Shown here piece after piece: positions 23,889-31,923 of a stretch of 64,000 nucleotides of DNA (the stretch's first letter is position 1; the number at the start of each line of letters is the position of its first letter). Below the pieces are notes generated by a model. That model worked only from the letters and a program-made list of their open reading frames with translations, was not told the DNA's origin and did not search any database. Made by a program: the position numbers and the translations under genes. Source of the DNA: Candidatus Hecatella orcuttiae (GTDB lineage: Archaea > Thermoproteota > Bathyarchaeia > Hecatellales > Hecatellaceae); NCBI GenBank assembly GCA_002011035.2, contig MTLY02000003.1:551194-615193 (forward strand), read 5' to 3'.

Positions 23889-24671
23889 TTAGCTCCTTTC
23901 CAGCATGGGTTTCTGAAGTTTCAGCAGCCTCCCGGCTACCTCTTCAACAAACCGGTAGGTGGTGGAGGCTTCAGGCAGCTTGAATATGGGTGCCCCTTCC
24001 AAGTCCAACCGTTGGATCTGAGGGTCTGGGGGTATCATTCCCAAACTGGGTAGACCTATAGTTTTGGCTTCCTCCTCCAACTGGCCGCTGAACTCGGGGG
24101 GTATCCTGTTTCCGAGGATAAAGAGGCTGCGGAAGCGGAGGTCCAGCTCTCCCACCAGCTCTTTGATTCTTTCCACCGTCGTCAGGCCTCTCTTGGTCGC
24201 GTCGGTGAGGATGAGGAGGACGTCTAGGTCTCGGGTGGTTCTGCGGCTGAAATGCTCTAGTCCCGCCTCGCAGTCCACCACCATGAAGGCGTATCTGCCT
24301 TCCAGGGAATCCAAAAGTCTTCGGAGGATGGTGTTGACGTAGCAGTAGCAGCCCGGCCCCTCGGGTCTGCCCATGGTAAGCAGGTCGAAGCCCTCCGCCT
24401 CGACGATGGAGGACAGAATCATGTAGTTGAGGTATTCATCCTTAGTCTGCTCTGGAGGAAGCCGGTCTTTCTCCCTCAGAAGGTCTTCCCTGATGTCGCC
24501 CACCGTCTTCGACGGGCGGACTCCTAGAAACTCTCCCAAGTTGGAATTCGGGTCAGCGTCCACGGCTAAGACCAGTTTCCCTGTTTTCTCCCACAGAATC
24601 CTCGTCAGTAGGGCTGCTATGGTGGTTTTGCCTGTTCCTCCTTTGCCTGAAACCGCCACGGAGAAGGTCAA
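23889..24671 (-). CDS. cooC: CooC-type nickel-insertion ATPase (copy 2)
   Basis: 260 aa paralogue of the next gene. Walker A is GKGGTGKTT, the paired cysteines are in GPGCYCYVNT, and VVDCEAGLEHFSRRT is the Walker B region. The two copies are clearly different in sequence, so they could serve different metal sites (for example CODH C-cluster and ACS A-cluster) as proposed for CooC/AcsF pairs. Overlaps the cooT-like stop by 4 nt. Confidence 0.85.
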   Translation of the reverse strand: MTFSVAVSGKGGTGKTTIAALLTRILWEKTGKLVLAVDADPNSNLGEFLGVRPSKTVGDIREDLLREKDRLPPEQTKDEYLNYMILSSIVEAEGFDLLTMGRPEGPGCYCYVNTILRRLLDSLEGRYAFMVVDCEAGLEHFSRRTTRDLDVLLILTDATKRGLTTVERIKELVGELDLRFRSLFILGNRIPPEFSGQLEEEAKTIGLPSLGMIPPDPQIQRLDLEGAPIFKLPEASTTYRFVEEVAGRLLKLQKPMLERS

Positions 24672-25012
24672 CCTGCCTTATCCCCTGCTTTCACCCTCAG
24701 GGAGCGTATCAGCTCCTCGCCCTTGGCCTTAACCTTCCCCCACGCGGATTCCAGCTCCTCCAAGCTCGCCTGACAGGTTTCCCACCGGCTGTAGGAGTCG
24801 ATGAAACCCAGCAGCTCTTGGAAGAGGGGCGAAGGAGTCAGCTTCATAACTTCCCCGCCCACGTCCACCTCGCTGATGAAGACTCCCCCCACCTTCTTCC
24901 AGTTCCCTATGACGTCGCGGAGAACAGTTCCCCCCTCTTCCATACAGGCGTAGAGTATGTCCTCAGCGATTCTTTCTTCACGGTTTTTCAGGTAGACTTT
25001 AAATTCGCACAT
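24668..25012 (-). CDS. CooT-like small nickel-binding protein with extra C-terminal helix
   Basis: 114 aa. The N-terminal ~65 residues follow the CooT pattern: M-C at positions 1-2 (Cys2 is the Ni ligand in Rhodospirillum CooT), then EDILYACMEEGGTVLRDVIGNWKKVGGVFISEVDV and a LTP segment. The C-terminal ~45 residues are helical and absent from classical CooT. Sits directly between AOR and the two cooC genes, which supports a role in nickel supply to CODH/ACS. Overlaps AOR by none (2 nt gap). Confidence 0.7.
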   Translation of the reverse strand: MCEFKVYLKNREERIAEDILYACMEEGGTVLRDVIGNWKKVGGVFISEVDVGGEVMKLTPSPLFQELLGFIDSYSRWETCQASLEELESAWGKVKAKGEELIRSLRVKAGDKAG

Positions 25013-25014
25013 GG

Positions 25015-26850
25015 TTAGGTTTCCTCTCCTCTGGATTTTTTAGGCGCCAAGAGGTCCATGAGCATTTTTTCCTCAGGCACCAGTTTCAAACCTTCCCTCC
25101 GCCTGAGCTTGACGTAGTGGGAGAGAATCTCTTCCACCTGGGAAGGTTCAAGTTTCCCCAGCGATGTTTCCCCCTCAAAAAACCTCCCGGGAACATCCTT
25201 GAAAGAAGGCCTGAAGCCCTCTTGGAGTTTAAACTTGTAGAGGTTGTGGAAAATCTTCCTGCCTAAAGCCTTAAGCTCCTCGACGGTCGTTTCCACCCCC
25301 TCCGCCTTCAGAGCCTTGACCACAGCTTCCTCGGTGTAAACTCTCCTAGAAAAGTAGCAGGCTCCGAGGGAGTAGAGGACGTAGAGCCAGTTTTCCTCAG
25401 CCACCAGCCGCTCCGCCATCTCCCTAGGAGTCAGGGGCTTTTTCAAAGCCCTCTGGTCCACGGAGTAGCCTGCGTTGCTGAGATGGGAATGCCGAGCTCC
25501 CACAAGGCCTCCCACGATAAAGGCGGGGCCGGTCATGTAGCCTGCCGGCCCGTTTTTCCCCAGGTTCATGGCGAAGTCCAGTCCCCCGTACTTCTCAGCC
25601 GCCGCCTTCACTCCTTGAGCCAGCTTGGCGTAGAAGGGATTTCTGGTTTCCACGATGTTTTCCAGCATCCGAGCGTAGCTTTCCCAGTCCCCCCACCGGG
25701 GGACAACGCCTAAACTGTCTTCCCTGCTCACCAAGCCTTTCTCATAGGCTTCAGTAGCCCAAGCGAGGACGTTTCCCGCTATCATGGCGTCTAGGGCGTG
25801 ATATTCGCAGAGGAAAATGAGGCGAAGCAGCCCCTCAGGGTCGCTGATCTCCAAATTGGAGCCCAAGGCATACATGGGCTCGTAGTTATAGGGCACCTGA
25901 AACTCTTCCGTGAAGATTTCCCGCCTAGCCTTCTCATGCTCAGGGGCGAAGGGCACCGCCAGCCGGGCTACATGGATGCAGGCGACGGGACATCCGGGGC
26001 AGGAGATTTTTCTCCTCAGAAAGGCCTCCGCGTAAACGTCTCCGGAAATTTTCTCCACACCCTCAAACCGGGGCTTCTGAAAGTTTCTGGTGGGCAAGGC
26101 GCCCATCTCGTTCAGGACGAGGAGGTTTTCCGGGGTTCCTAAGTTGTGGTATTTAGCCATCACCTCGCCTTCCACTATCTTCCGGTGGAACTCCTCGTAG
26201 AGGGCTTTGGCCTCATCCGCCTTTTTCAGAGGCCGCTCTCTGGTTCCGGTGACCTGCAAAGCTTTAAGCTTCTTACTTCCCAGCACAGCCCCCAAGCCCA
26301 GTCTGCCAAAGTGATGGTAGCGGTCTACCAGAGCCCCTGCGTAGTAGACGAGGTTTTCTCCCGCCCGGCCGATGGACACTACGCTTCTCATCCCCTCAGG
26401 GGAGCCTCTCAAAGTTTTTTCCACCTGAAAAGTGGAAACCCCCCAAAGGGATGAAGCCTGCTCCAGCTTCACCTCCTCATCCGAGATCCTGAGGACCGAG
26501 GGCTTCTCGGCGGCTCCCTTGACCACCACAGCCCCATAGCCGGCTAGGGTGAGAGCTGTGGCCAGATGGCCGCCGGCGTGGCTTTCGCCTAGGTTGCCTG
26601 TCAAGGGTGATTTGAAGAAGGCGAAGGCCTTGACCATGCAGGGGAAAACAGCCGTCAAAGCCCCGACGGTAAAGATTACAGGAGCCTCGGGGGAGAAGGG
26701 GTCAACGCGAGGTGGGCATTCTTCTAAAAGTAGTTTAGAACCTACACCCGGGCCTCCCAAGTATTTTTTGAACAGCTCCCCGCCTTCCACCACCTTGGTG
26801 CTTTGCTCCGTCAAGTCGATGTAGAGAATTCTTTCGCGCATTTTCCTCAC
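25015..26850 (-). CDS. Aldehyde:ferredoxin oxidoreductase family (tungsten), ACS-cluster copy
   Basis: 611 aa, full family length. RERILYIDLTEQSTKV starts domain 1; GGPGVGSKLL and the LYYAGAL/GLGAVLGSKKLKAL region bind the bis-tungstopterin; CPGCPVAC near residue 300 plus a later Cys (LGACYFSRR) bind a 4Fe-4S cluster. AORs oxidise aldehydes to acids with ferredoxin or reduce acids in reverse. Preceded 3 nt upstream by a ferredoxin gene and embedded in the acetyl-CoA synthase operon, so it may reduce acetate or handle acetaldehyde. The substrate is not known from sequence. Confidence 0.85.
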   Translation of the reverse strand: MRKMRERILYIDLTEQSTKVVEGGELFKKYLGGPGVGSKLLLEECPPRVDPFSPEAPVIFTVGALTAVFPCMVKAFAFFKSPLTGNLGESHAGGHLATALTLAGYGAVVVKGAAEKPSVLRISDEEVKLEQASSLWGVSTFQVEKTLRGSPEGMRSVVSIGRAGENLVYYAGALVDRYHHFGRLGLGAVLGSKKLKALQVTGTRERPLKKADEAKALYEEFHRKIVEGEVMAKYHNLGTPENLLVLNEMGALPTRNFQKPRFEGVEKISGDVYAEAFLRRKISCPGCPVACIHVARLAVPFAPEHEKARREIFTEEFQVPYNYEPMYALGSNLEISDPEGLLRLIFLCEYHALDAMIAGNVLAWATEAYEKGLVSREDSLGVVPRWGDWESYARMLENIVETRNPFYAKLAQGVKAAAEKYGGLDFAMNLGKNGPAGYMTGPAFIVGGLVGARHSHLSNAGYSVDQRALKKPLTPREMAERLVAEENWLYVLYSLGACYFSRRVYTEEAVVKALKAEGVETTVEELKALGRKIFHNLYKFKLQEGFRPSFKDVPGRFFEGETSLGKLEPSQVEEILSHYVKLRRREGLKLVPEEKMLMDLLAPKKSRGEET

Positions 26851-26853
26851 AGG

Positions 26854-27288
26854 TCACTCTTTCATTTCTTCGTATTTGAAGACGTTGTGGGGGCAGAACT
26901 TGGCGCAGTCTCCGCATCGGTCGCAGACAATGGGGGAAGGTATCTTAGCCTTGAAGTCTATGGCCAAGGCCCCAAGCTTACAGGCGTGAACGCAGTCGTA
27001 GGTTTTACATCCCTCACATTTGGCAGGGGTCAGCGATATGCCTCCCTCGGGAAGAGCGCTGAGGGCCTCCTGCGGACAGGCTTTGACGCATTCAGGGTCT
27101 TTGCAAAACCGGCATGCTATCACATGGTAGGGGTTCTCTAGGCTTCCAGTTTCTCGAACGAAGACTGCTGTGCGGTTGACATCCACGGCATTGTAAAGAT
27201 GCCTGGAGCAGGCGTAGACGCAGTTGTAGCAGCCGATGCACCTGTTGGGGTGGAGGACTTCTATGTGAAAACGCATCCCGATTACCAT
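26854..27288 (-). CDS. 4Fe-4S ferredoxin-like protein (HycB/NuoI-type), AOR partner
   Basis: 144 aa, with cysteines for about four clusters: CIGCYNCVYAC, CRFCKDPECVKAC, CEGCKTYDCVHAC and CDRCGDCAKFCP. The pattern is the tandem-ferredoxin electron-transfer subunit found with AORs and hydrogenases. The ATG at 27276 (MRFHIEVLHPNRCIGC) is an alternative start. Between cdhE (11 nt) and AOR (3 nt), so cotranscribed. Likely passes electrons between AOR and soluble ferredoxin. Confidence 0.85.
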   Translation of the reverse strand: MVIGMRFHIEVLHPNRCIGCYNCVYACSRHLYNAVDVNRTAVFVRETGSLENPYHVIACRFCKDPECVKACPQEALSALPEGGISLTPAKCEGCKTYDCVHACKLGALAIDFKAKIPSPIVCDRCGDCAKFCPHNVFKYEEMKE

Positions 27289-27299
27289 GTATCAGATTT

Positions 27300-28754
27300 T
27301 CAGGTTTTTCGACCCTCTGGAGGCCGGGCCTCAGGAACTTGCCAGCTTTTCGACAGGAAATCCTTGATCTGGGATGAATCCTGAGGGCCTACCATAACCT
27401 CCCAGTGAGTGTCATCTTCCACATCTCCCCTCAGCCTAGCCGCTTTTCCAGGGAGGATCAGCTTCCTATGCTCCACTTTCTTTTCGATACCTGAAGATTC
27501 AACCACCTGTTTTACACGGGCGGAAGTGAACTGGCCGCCGGCCACGGAAACCTCCACAGCCAAGCCTTCTGTGTCGATCACCAGCACGTAGCCTGAAATC
27601 CCCGCCGACTCCAAGTCGCCCAACACCGTGTAGGCAGTCAGGGCGAAGTTGGTGGTCACGAACACGGGGGACAGTCTATCAGGTTTACCCACCTCCCTTA
27701 AACCCGGCTCTATGGCCACAGGCTTCCGAGGGTCAGTGTAGATGTTCTGCCTCAGGGAGACGAGAGGGAGAAGGGTCCAAGGCTCCAAGGCGTGGAGGAT
27801 GAGGATGTCTGAAAACCTGACGAGGAAGAGCGACGCCATGTAGGCTTCTTTAAAGGCAAGAGCCTGAGGATCCCCAGGGTTCTCCCCAGCCATCCAAACG
27901 GTGAGGGGCGCTGCCAAGAGGGGGTAGCCCAGCTCTTCGTCTTCCTGCTCGATGGCAGCCCGCCGGATCATGGTGAAGTTGTTGAAGGTCTCCCCGAGAA
28001 GATGCCCTTCGGTGTAGGTTCCGGGGTCTAAGACCAGCTCTCTCAGCCCCATGGCTTGGAGGGTTCGGCTTAGGGATTTGAGAAGCGGGAGATTGTTGGG
28101 GGCGAAAACAGCCAAAGGCAGCTTATATTGAAGAGCTAAGGTGGCGACTTCCCTCCAGTTATCCTTGGTAGCCGCGTAGAGAAGCGGCCTCCGGTCGAAG
28201 ACTCCCTTCTGCTCCACCGCCAGCCTCAAAGCTTCAGGGTTGAAGGAGCATAGAATCATGGGGAGGCTGCAGTTTTTAGCCGCCAAAGCCACGGCCTGAG
28301 CGAACCTTTCAGGGTTGTCGGAAGCGCAGCGGATGGCCACCATATCCAACCTAAGAGGCATTCCCATCCGTGTGACTTGGTATTCCTCCACCTTTCTGCA
28401 CCGTTCCACTATCTCAGAGTCTTCCAACTTATCGCTGACATCGACGGCTAAGGCGGTGGGGTTGTGGTAGGTTAACTCATGCCTATACATCACTTCCTTC
28501 CCGCCCACTTTGACAGCTCTGTCCCCGACGCCTATGACAACCTCCCGAACCGGCGGGGCGAGGAGCTTGACCAACTGCTGGTGTTGCTTCCCGTACTTGG
28601 AAGCCTCCTCGATGAGGGGTTTACACTCCTCCACCGCCGCCTTCCTGTCCAGTAGCTTGGCGGCGAAGGACATGCAGCTTACTTCACCGCACTTGCCGCA
28701 GTTGGTTTGGGGAAGCAGCTTATAGACCGTGAGCATGGTAACCTTTTCCGGCAT
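27300..28754 (-). CDS. cdhE: Acetyl-CoA decarbonylase/synthase gamma subunit (corrinoid Fe-S protein large subunit)
   Basis: 484 aa. The N-terminal 4Fe-4S motif has Cys19, Cys22, Cys27 and Cys44 (TNCGKCGEVSC...EECKP). The middle is a TIM barrel (LDMVAIRCASDN and AAIEQEDEELGYPLLAAPLTVW) and the C-terminal ~150 residues hold the corrinoid. It accepts methyl from methyl-H4MPT and gives it to CdhC. 7 nt after cdhD. Length and motifs are standard. Confidence 0.92.
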   Translation of the reverse strand: MPEKVTMLTVYKLLPQTNCGKCGEVSCMSFAAKLLDRKAAVEECKPLIEEASKYGKQHQQLVKLLAPPVREVVIGVGDRAVKVGGKEVMYRHELTYHNPTALAVDVSDKLEDSEIVERCRKVEEYQVTRMGMPLRLDMVAIRCASDNPERFAQAVALAAKNCSLPMILCSFNPEALRLAVEQKGVFDRRPLLYAATKDNWREVATLALQYKLPLAVFAPNNLPLLKSLSRTLQAMGLRELVLDPGTYTEGHLLGETFNNFTMIRRAAIEQEDEELGYPLLAAPLTVWMAGENPGDPQALAFKEAYMASLFLVRFSDILILHALEPWTLLPLVSLRQNIYTDPRKPVAIEPGLREVGKPDRLSPVFVTTNFALTAYTVLGDLESAGISGYVLVIDTEGLAVEVSVAGGQFTSARVKQVVESSGIEKKVEHRKLILPGKAARLRGDVEDDTHWEVMVGPQDSSQIKDFLSKSWQVPEARPPEGRKT

Positions 28755-28761
28755 GGCTCCA

Positions 28762-29961
28762 TCACCCTAAGGCTGTGATCCAGTTTTCGATATTCTGCTC
28801 AGCCTTCCTTTCTCCCCAAAAACATTCCACCAGCTGCTTCATCACCAGAAGGGCAGCGGGGTGGCTCATCAAGAAGATGTCGCAGCCGGCTGAGAGAAGA
28901 GTGGTGGCTGTGACGACCTCCCACAGAGGTCCTCGAACCTCTCTAGGACCCCAGTCTTCGATTTTAAGCCAAGCTTCCCGGGCTCCCCAAGCGTTGGACA
29001 CAGGGCCTACCAGCGGCATCTGAAGCTCTGGGTCGCCTTTGAGAGCCGCCTGCCTCATCCGCTCCATGAAGCTGAAGGTGTACTCCAGACCGTAGCCTAG
29101 GGCCGCCGTGGTAGGGTCCATGACGATCTGCTCGGGGGTGAGGCCTTCGTCCAGCAGAAGCCTGTTGAGCTTTTTCTGGTTGTTGATGTCCATGGAGGTA
29201 AAAGAGAGCACCACGTGGCCGTGTTTCTTCACAGCCTCCGCCACCCTTTTGTAGTCGATGTCCAGCATGGCTCCGTTGATGATGCAGCGTTCCCCATGGG
29301 CTGCTTCCGCAGCCGCCTCCAAGACCAAAGGGTCCTTCTGCTTGTTTCCCGACCCCCCAATCATGAGGGGGACGTCAACGGCCTGCAAGACTTCTTCGAC
29401 CACCTTGGTTGCTTCTCGAGGGGAGGCATCCTTCAACCCCGGGTCTGTGCTGACCAAGTTCAAGTCCACCATATCAGCGCCGAACTCTTCCACGCATTTT
29501 TTAGCCCATTCCCCAGGGTCGTCCATTACATCTTCGTAATGTTGCCTAACCGGCTTGGCGAGGGTGAGAGGCATGTCGAAGATGTCGATAGCGAAAACAG
29601 GCCGGTGGGGGTTTAGCCCCTCGAAGCCGTAGAGAGGAGGATATTTTTCACCTCCTACTTTCAGCACTTTCCCTCGGCTGCCCCCCTCAGCTTTCGTGGC
29701 GCCCAGTTGAACCTCCACTACTTGGCCTTGATACTGGTGAATTGGGGGAGTGAAGGAAGCTTCCATAAGCTGCGTGACGGCTTCAGGTTTGGGAGCAGCA
29801 GCTTCGACGGGGGGACGTACAGCCGCTGTGAGGGTGGGCTGAAATATTAGGGTTAGCTCTTCAGCAGTTATTTCCACTCCTTCTATTTCAATTTCTCCCA
29901 GCTTCTCCAGTAGCTCATGAAGTTTCCGTCCGAGAATCTGAACCTCGGAGTCTTCGCCCAT
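28762..29961 (-). CDS. cdhD: Acetyl-CoA decarbonylase/synthase delta subunit
   Basis: 399 aa TIM-barrel subunit of the corrinoid protein. LNPHRPVFAIDIFDMPLTLAKPVRQHYEDV, CVEEFGADMVDLNLVSTDPG and MDPTTAALGYGLEYTFSFMERMR are family signatures. The ~90 N-terminal residues are family-typical but variable. It starts 1 nt before the cdhC stop ends (29961/29963), so it is tightly coupled to cdhC. Confidence 0.92.
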   Translation of the reverse strand: MGEDSEVQILGRKLHELLEKLGEIEIEGVEITAEELTLIFQPTLTAAVRPPVEAAAPKPEAVTQLMEASFTPPIHQYQGQVVEVQLGATKAEGGSRGKVLKVGGEKYPPLYGFEGLNPHRPVFAIDIFDMPLTLAKPVRQHYEDVMDDPGEWAKKCVEEFGADMVDLNLVSTDPGLKDASPREATKVVEEVLQAVDVPLMIGGSGNKQKDPLVLEAAAEAAHGERCIINGAMLDIDYKRVAEAVKKHGHVVLSFTSMDINNQKKLNRLLLDEGLTPEQIVMDPTTAALGYGLEYTFSFMERMRQAALKGDPELQMPLVGPVSNAWGAREAWLKIEDWGPREVRGPLWEVVTATTLLSAGCDIFLMSHPAALLVMKQLVECFWGERKAEQNIENWITALG

Positions 29962-29962
29962 T

Positions 29963-31360
29963 TTACTTCTTTTCCTCCCGCTTGATTATCACTTTCTCAG
30001 CGATGATCTTGGCGTTTTTCAAGATAATCCTAAACCCTCCTCCTGTGGGGGAAACAGCGGTGAGGTAAGCCTCAGAGGGAAGAGGCACCGTTTCCATGGG
30101 CGCCGCTTCTAAGCCAGCCTCCACCTCCACCTCGGCAGCCGGCTTTTCCGGGGCCTTCCACCGTTGAACCACCGGATGGTCGACTTTTTGGAGGAAAACC
30201 TTTAACTCTTCTATGTTGCCGGCTTCCTTCTCTGTGGCTATTCGGCTCCGCAGGTCTTCGGGGATGGCGTCTAAAATTCTTTCCTTAATCTGCGAAGGCA
30301 GCCATACCACCCGCTCCCAGCCTCCGTCGGCCTTGAGAAACTTTTTAGACCTGAGGTACTCGATGGCGATTCCTAGGAAACCTTCGTTCTGAACCCCGCC
30401 GCTGGTATGCCCTGCCAGCGTGGAGAAGCTGAGGCCGTTGACCGCGGAGCCTTTGAACTCTCTGTGAACCACTCCGATACCGTCGACCTCCGGAATGTAG
30501 AAGGCGATGGCCTCGAAGCAGCCGCATGAAGTGTGGGGGTGATGGAAAAGGGTGTGAAGCCAAACGTCTTGGATGGCTCCCAAAGACCTTTCGTTCACCG
30601 TCTTAGTAACTCCCTCGTAGGCGCCTTTCACCGGGTCAAGGCATTGCCCCTTGGGAACTGGAAAGTTGGGGCCTTTCGGGTCTATTCGGTAGGCTGCTCG
30701 GGCGTCAAACCAGCTTATGGAGCCGCAGCCGCCCATCCTGTTGGGGGTTATGATGCAGACGTGGGAGGGAGCGAAGGACTGGCACATGAGGCAGCCGTAA
30801 AACTCGTCCACATCCTCCTCCATCATCCCCCGGGCTTTGGCGTCTCTGGCCGCGTAGGTGTCCAAGGCTTTTGGGTAGAATTCCTCCACCTTCTCCGGGT
30901 CTGTGAAGAAGGTGACCTGAATCTTTTCGATGATGGGGAAGGTTTTCTTGAAAAGCATAATAAGCGCCCGCCCGATCCAGTTGAGGGAGTTCAGTCCCTT
31001 GGCGTAGGCCTTCTTGCTGATGCGGATCCATATGTCCGACCTCTGGTTAAGGTGCATCACACCCTCAATGTAGTTGAGAAAATAGTGGGTTCGACGCTCG
31101 AGAACACCTTCCAGATCCTTTTCCACCTTCTCCCCCGCTACCTCTATGAGGATTCCCAGCCTGTAGCTTCGCCCCTCCTCTAATTGGGGAAGGTCTGGTC
31201 CTACGATGGTTATTTTTCCATCTTCCACTTGGCCGGGAGGCTGGACTAGGGCTACTTCAAATTTTTTATCCACATTTAAGCCCCCGAACTCCAGCCGCAT
31301 TTCCGGTTTCCGAATTCTTTCCCCTTCATGGATCTCGCTTATTTCTACAGGGAACTCCAT
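29963..31360 (-). CDS. cdhC: Acetyl-CoA synthase beta subunit (A-cluster)
   Basis: 465 aa. A-cluster ligands are visible: Cys190, Cys193, Cys202 and Cys212 (CLMCQSFAPSHVC...GGCG) for the 4Fe-4S and Cys279 and Cys281 (SCGCFE) for the proximal/distal nickel pair. Condenses methyl, CO and CoA to acetyl-CoA. The C-terminal ~60 residues after residue ~400 are a variable extension. Second gene of the operon, 11 nt behind the ArsR-like regulator. CdhA and CdhB (CODH) are missing from this operon. Confidence 0.93.
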   Translation of the reverse strand: MEFPVEISEIHEGERIRKPEMRLEFGGLNVDKKFEVALVQPPGQVEDGKITIVGPDLPQLEEGRSYRLGILIEVAGEKVEKDLEGVLERRTHYFLNYIEGVMHLNQRSDIWIRISKKAYAKGLNSLNWIGRALIMLFKKTFPIIEKIQVTFFTDPEKVEEFYPKALDTYAARDAKARGMMEEDVDEFYGCLMCQSFAPSHVCIITPNRMGGCGSISWFDARAAYRIDPKGPNFPVPKGQCLDPVKGAYEGVTKTVNERSLGAIQDVWLHTLFHHPHTSCGCFEAIAFYIPEVDGIGVVHREFKGSAVNGLSFSTLAGHTSGGVQNEGFLGIAIEYLRSKKFLKADGGWERVVWLPSQIKERILDAIPEDLRSRIATEKEAGNIEELKVFLQKVDHPVVQRWKAPEKPAAEVEVEAGLEAAPMETVPLPSEAYLTAVSPTGGGFRIILKNAKIIAEKVIIKREEKK

Positions 31361-31371
31361 TCGGCTTCACC

Positions 31372-31716
31372 TCAAGTTTTTTCTTCCCACCCCTTCAATC
31401 GGCTTTCTTTATACCTCCTAATCTGACGCAGTAACTCGCTTTTCAAGTTTTGCAGGACTGTTCGACCTAAGGGGGTCAGAACGTAGACTTGGTGAATGTA
31501 GGATTTCACTATCAATTTCCCTTCCGCCAAGGTGTTCAAGTTGTCGCTGAGCACTTTGGGGTTGTCTTTCATTTTCTTCAAAAGTTCGGTGAAGGTAGCG
31601 GAGTTTTTTTGAAGATGAAACAGGATTCGCAGTCTTTTTGGGTTGGCTAAAGTTTTAAATAACCCAGCTAACTCCTCGCACTCTTTGGACTCCTCTTGGA
31701 CGAGCTGTTCCAACAT
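31372..31716 (-). CDS. ArsR-type winged-helix regulator heading the acetyl-CoA synthase operon
   Basis: 114 aa. LAGLFKTLANPKRLRILFHLQKN is the ArsR start of the DNA-binding domain, and FTELLKKMKDNPKVLSDNLNTLAEGKLIV the recognition helix and wing. No metal-binding cysteines of the classic ArsR sensors are seen, so a different signal (redox, ligand) may act. Its start lies 18 bases from a perfect GGTAATTACC palindrome, suggesting autoregulation of the whole cdh operon. Confidence 0.8.
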   Translation of the reverse strand: MLEQLVQEESKECEELAGLFKTLANPKRLRILFHLQKNSATFTELLKKMKDNPKVLSDNLNTLAEGKLIVKSYIHQVYVLTPLGRTVLQNLKSELLRQIRRYKESRLKGWEEKT

Positions 31717-31733
31717 TTTCGCCTTTTATTAAA

Positions 31734-31743
31734 GGTAATTACC
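31734..31743. promoter_or_regulatory. GGTAATTACC palindrome before the ArsR-cdh operon (candidate operator)
   Basis: Perfect 10-bp palindrome, flanked by TTATTA (31728-31733) and TAATAA (31750-31755) as a wider, asymmetric inverted pair. It lies 18-27 bases upstream of the regulator start codon, overlapping the region where RNA polymerase would bind. Confidence 0.4.
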
Positions 31744-31923
31744 CCTCTGTAATAAGTGAAGGAGGGCTGAAAAGAAAACACATGTTTACTATTTAAGACT
31801 TTTGTAGGATGAAAGGAATACCTAAAATTAAGTATGTAAAGAAACAACCCTAAAAACGTACAGAAATGAAAAATTTAAATATGATTAGTAAAAAACTGCA
31901 TTATATATCTGCATAAAACCGCG

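Noticed and set aside
30533-31183. 216-aa plus-strand ORF antisense to cdhC
   Set aside because: Shadow of the conserved cdhC frame; no recognisable family and no ribosome site.
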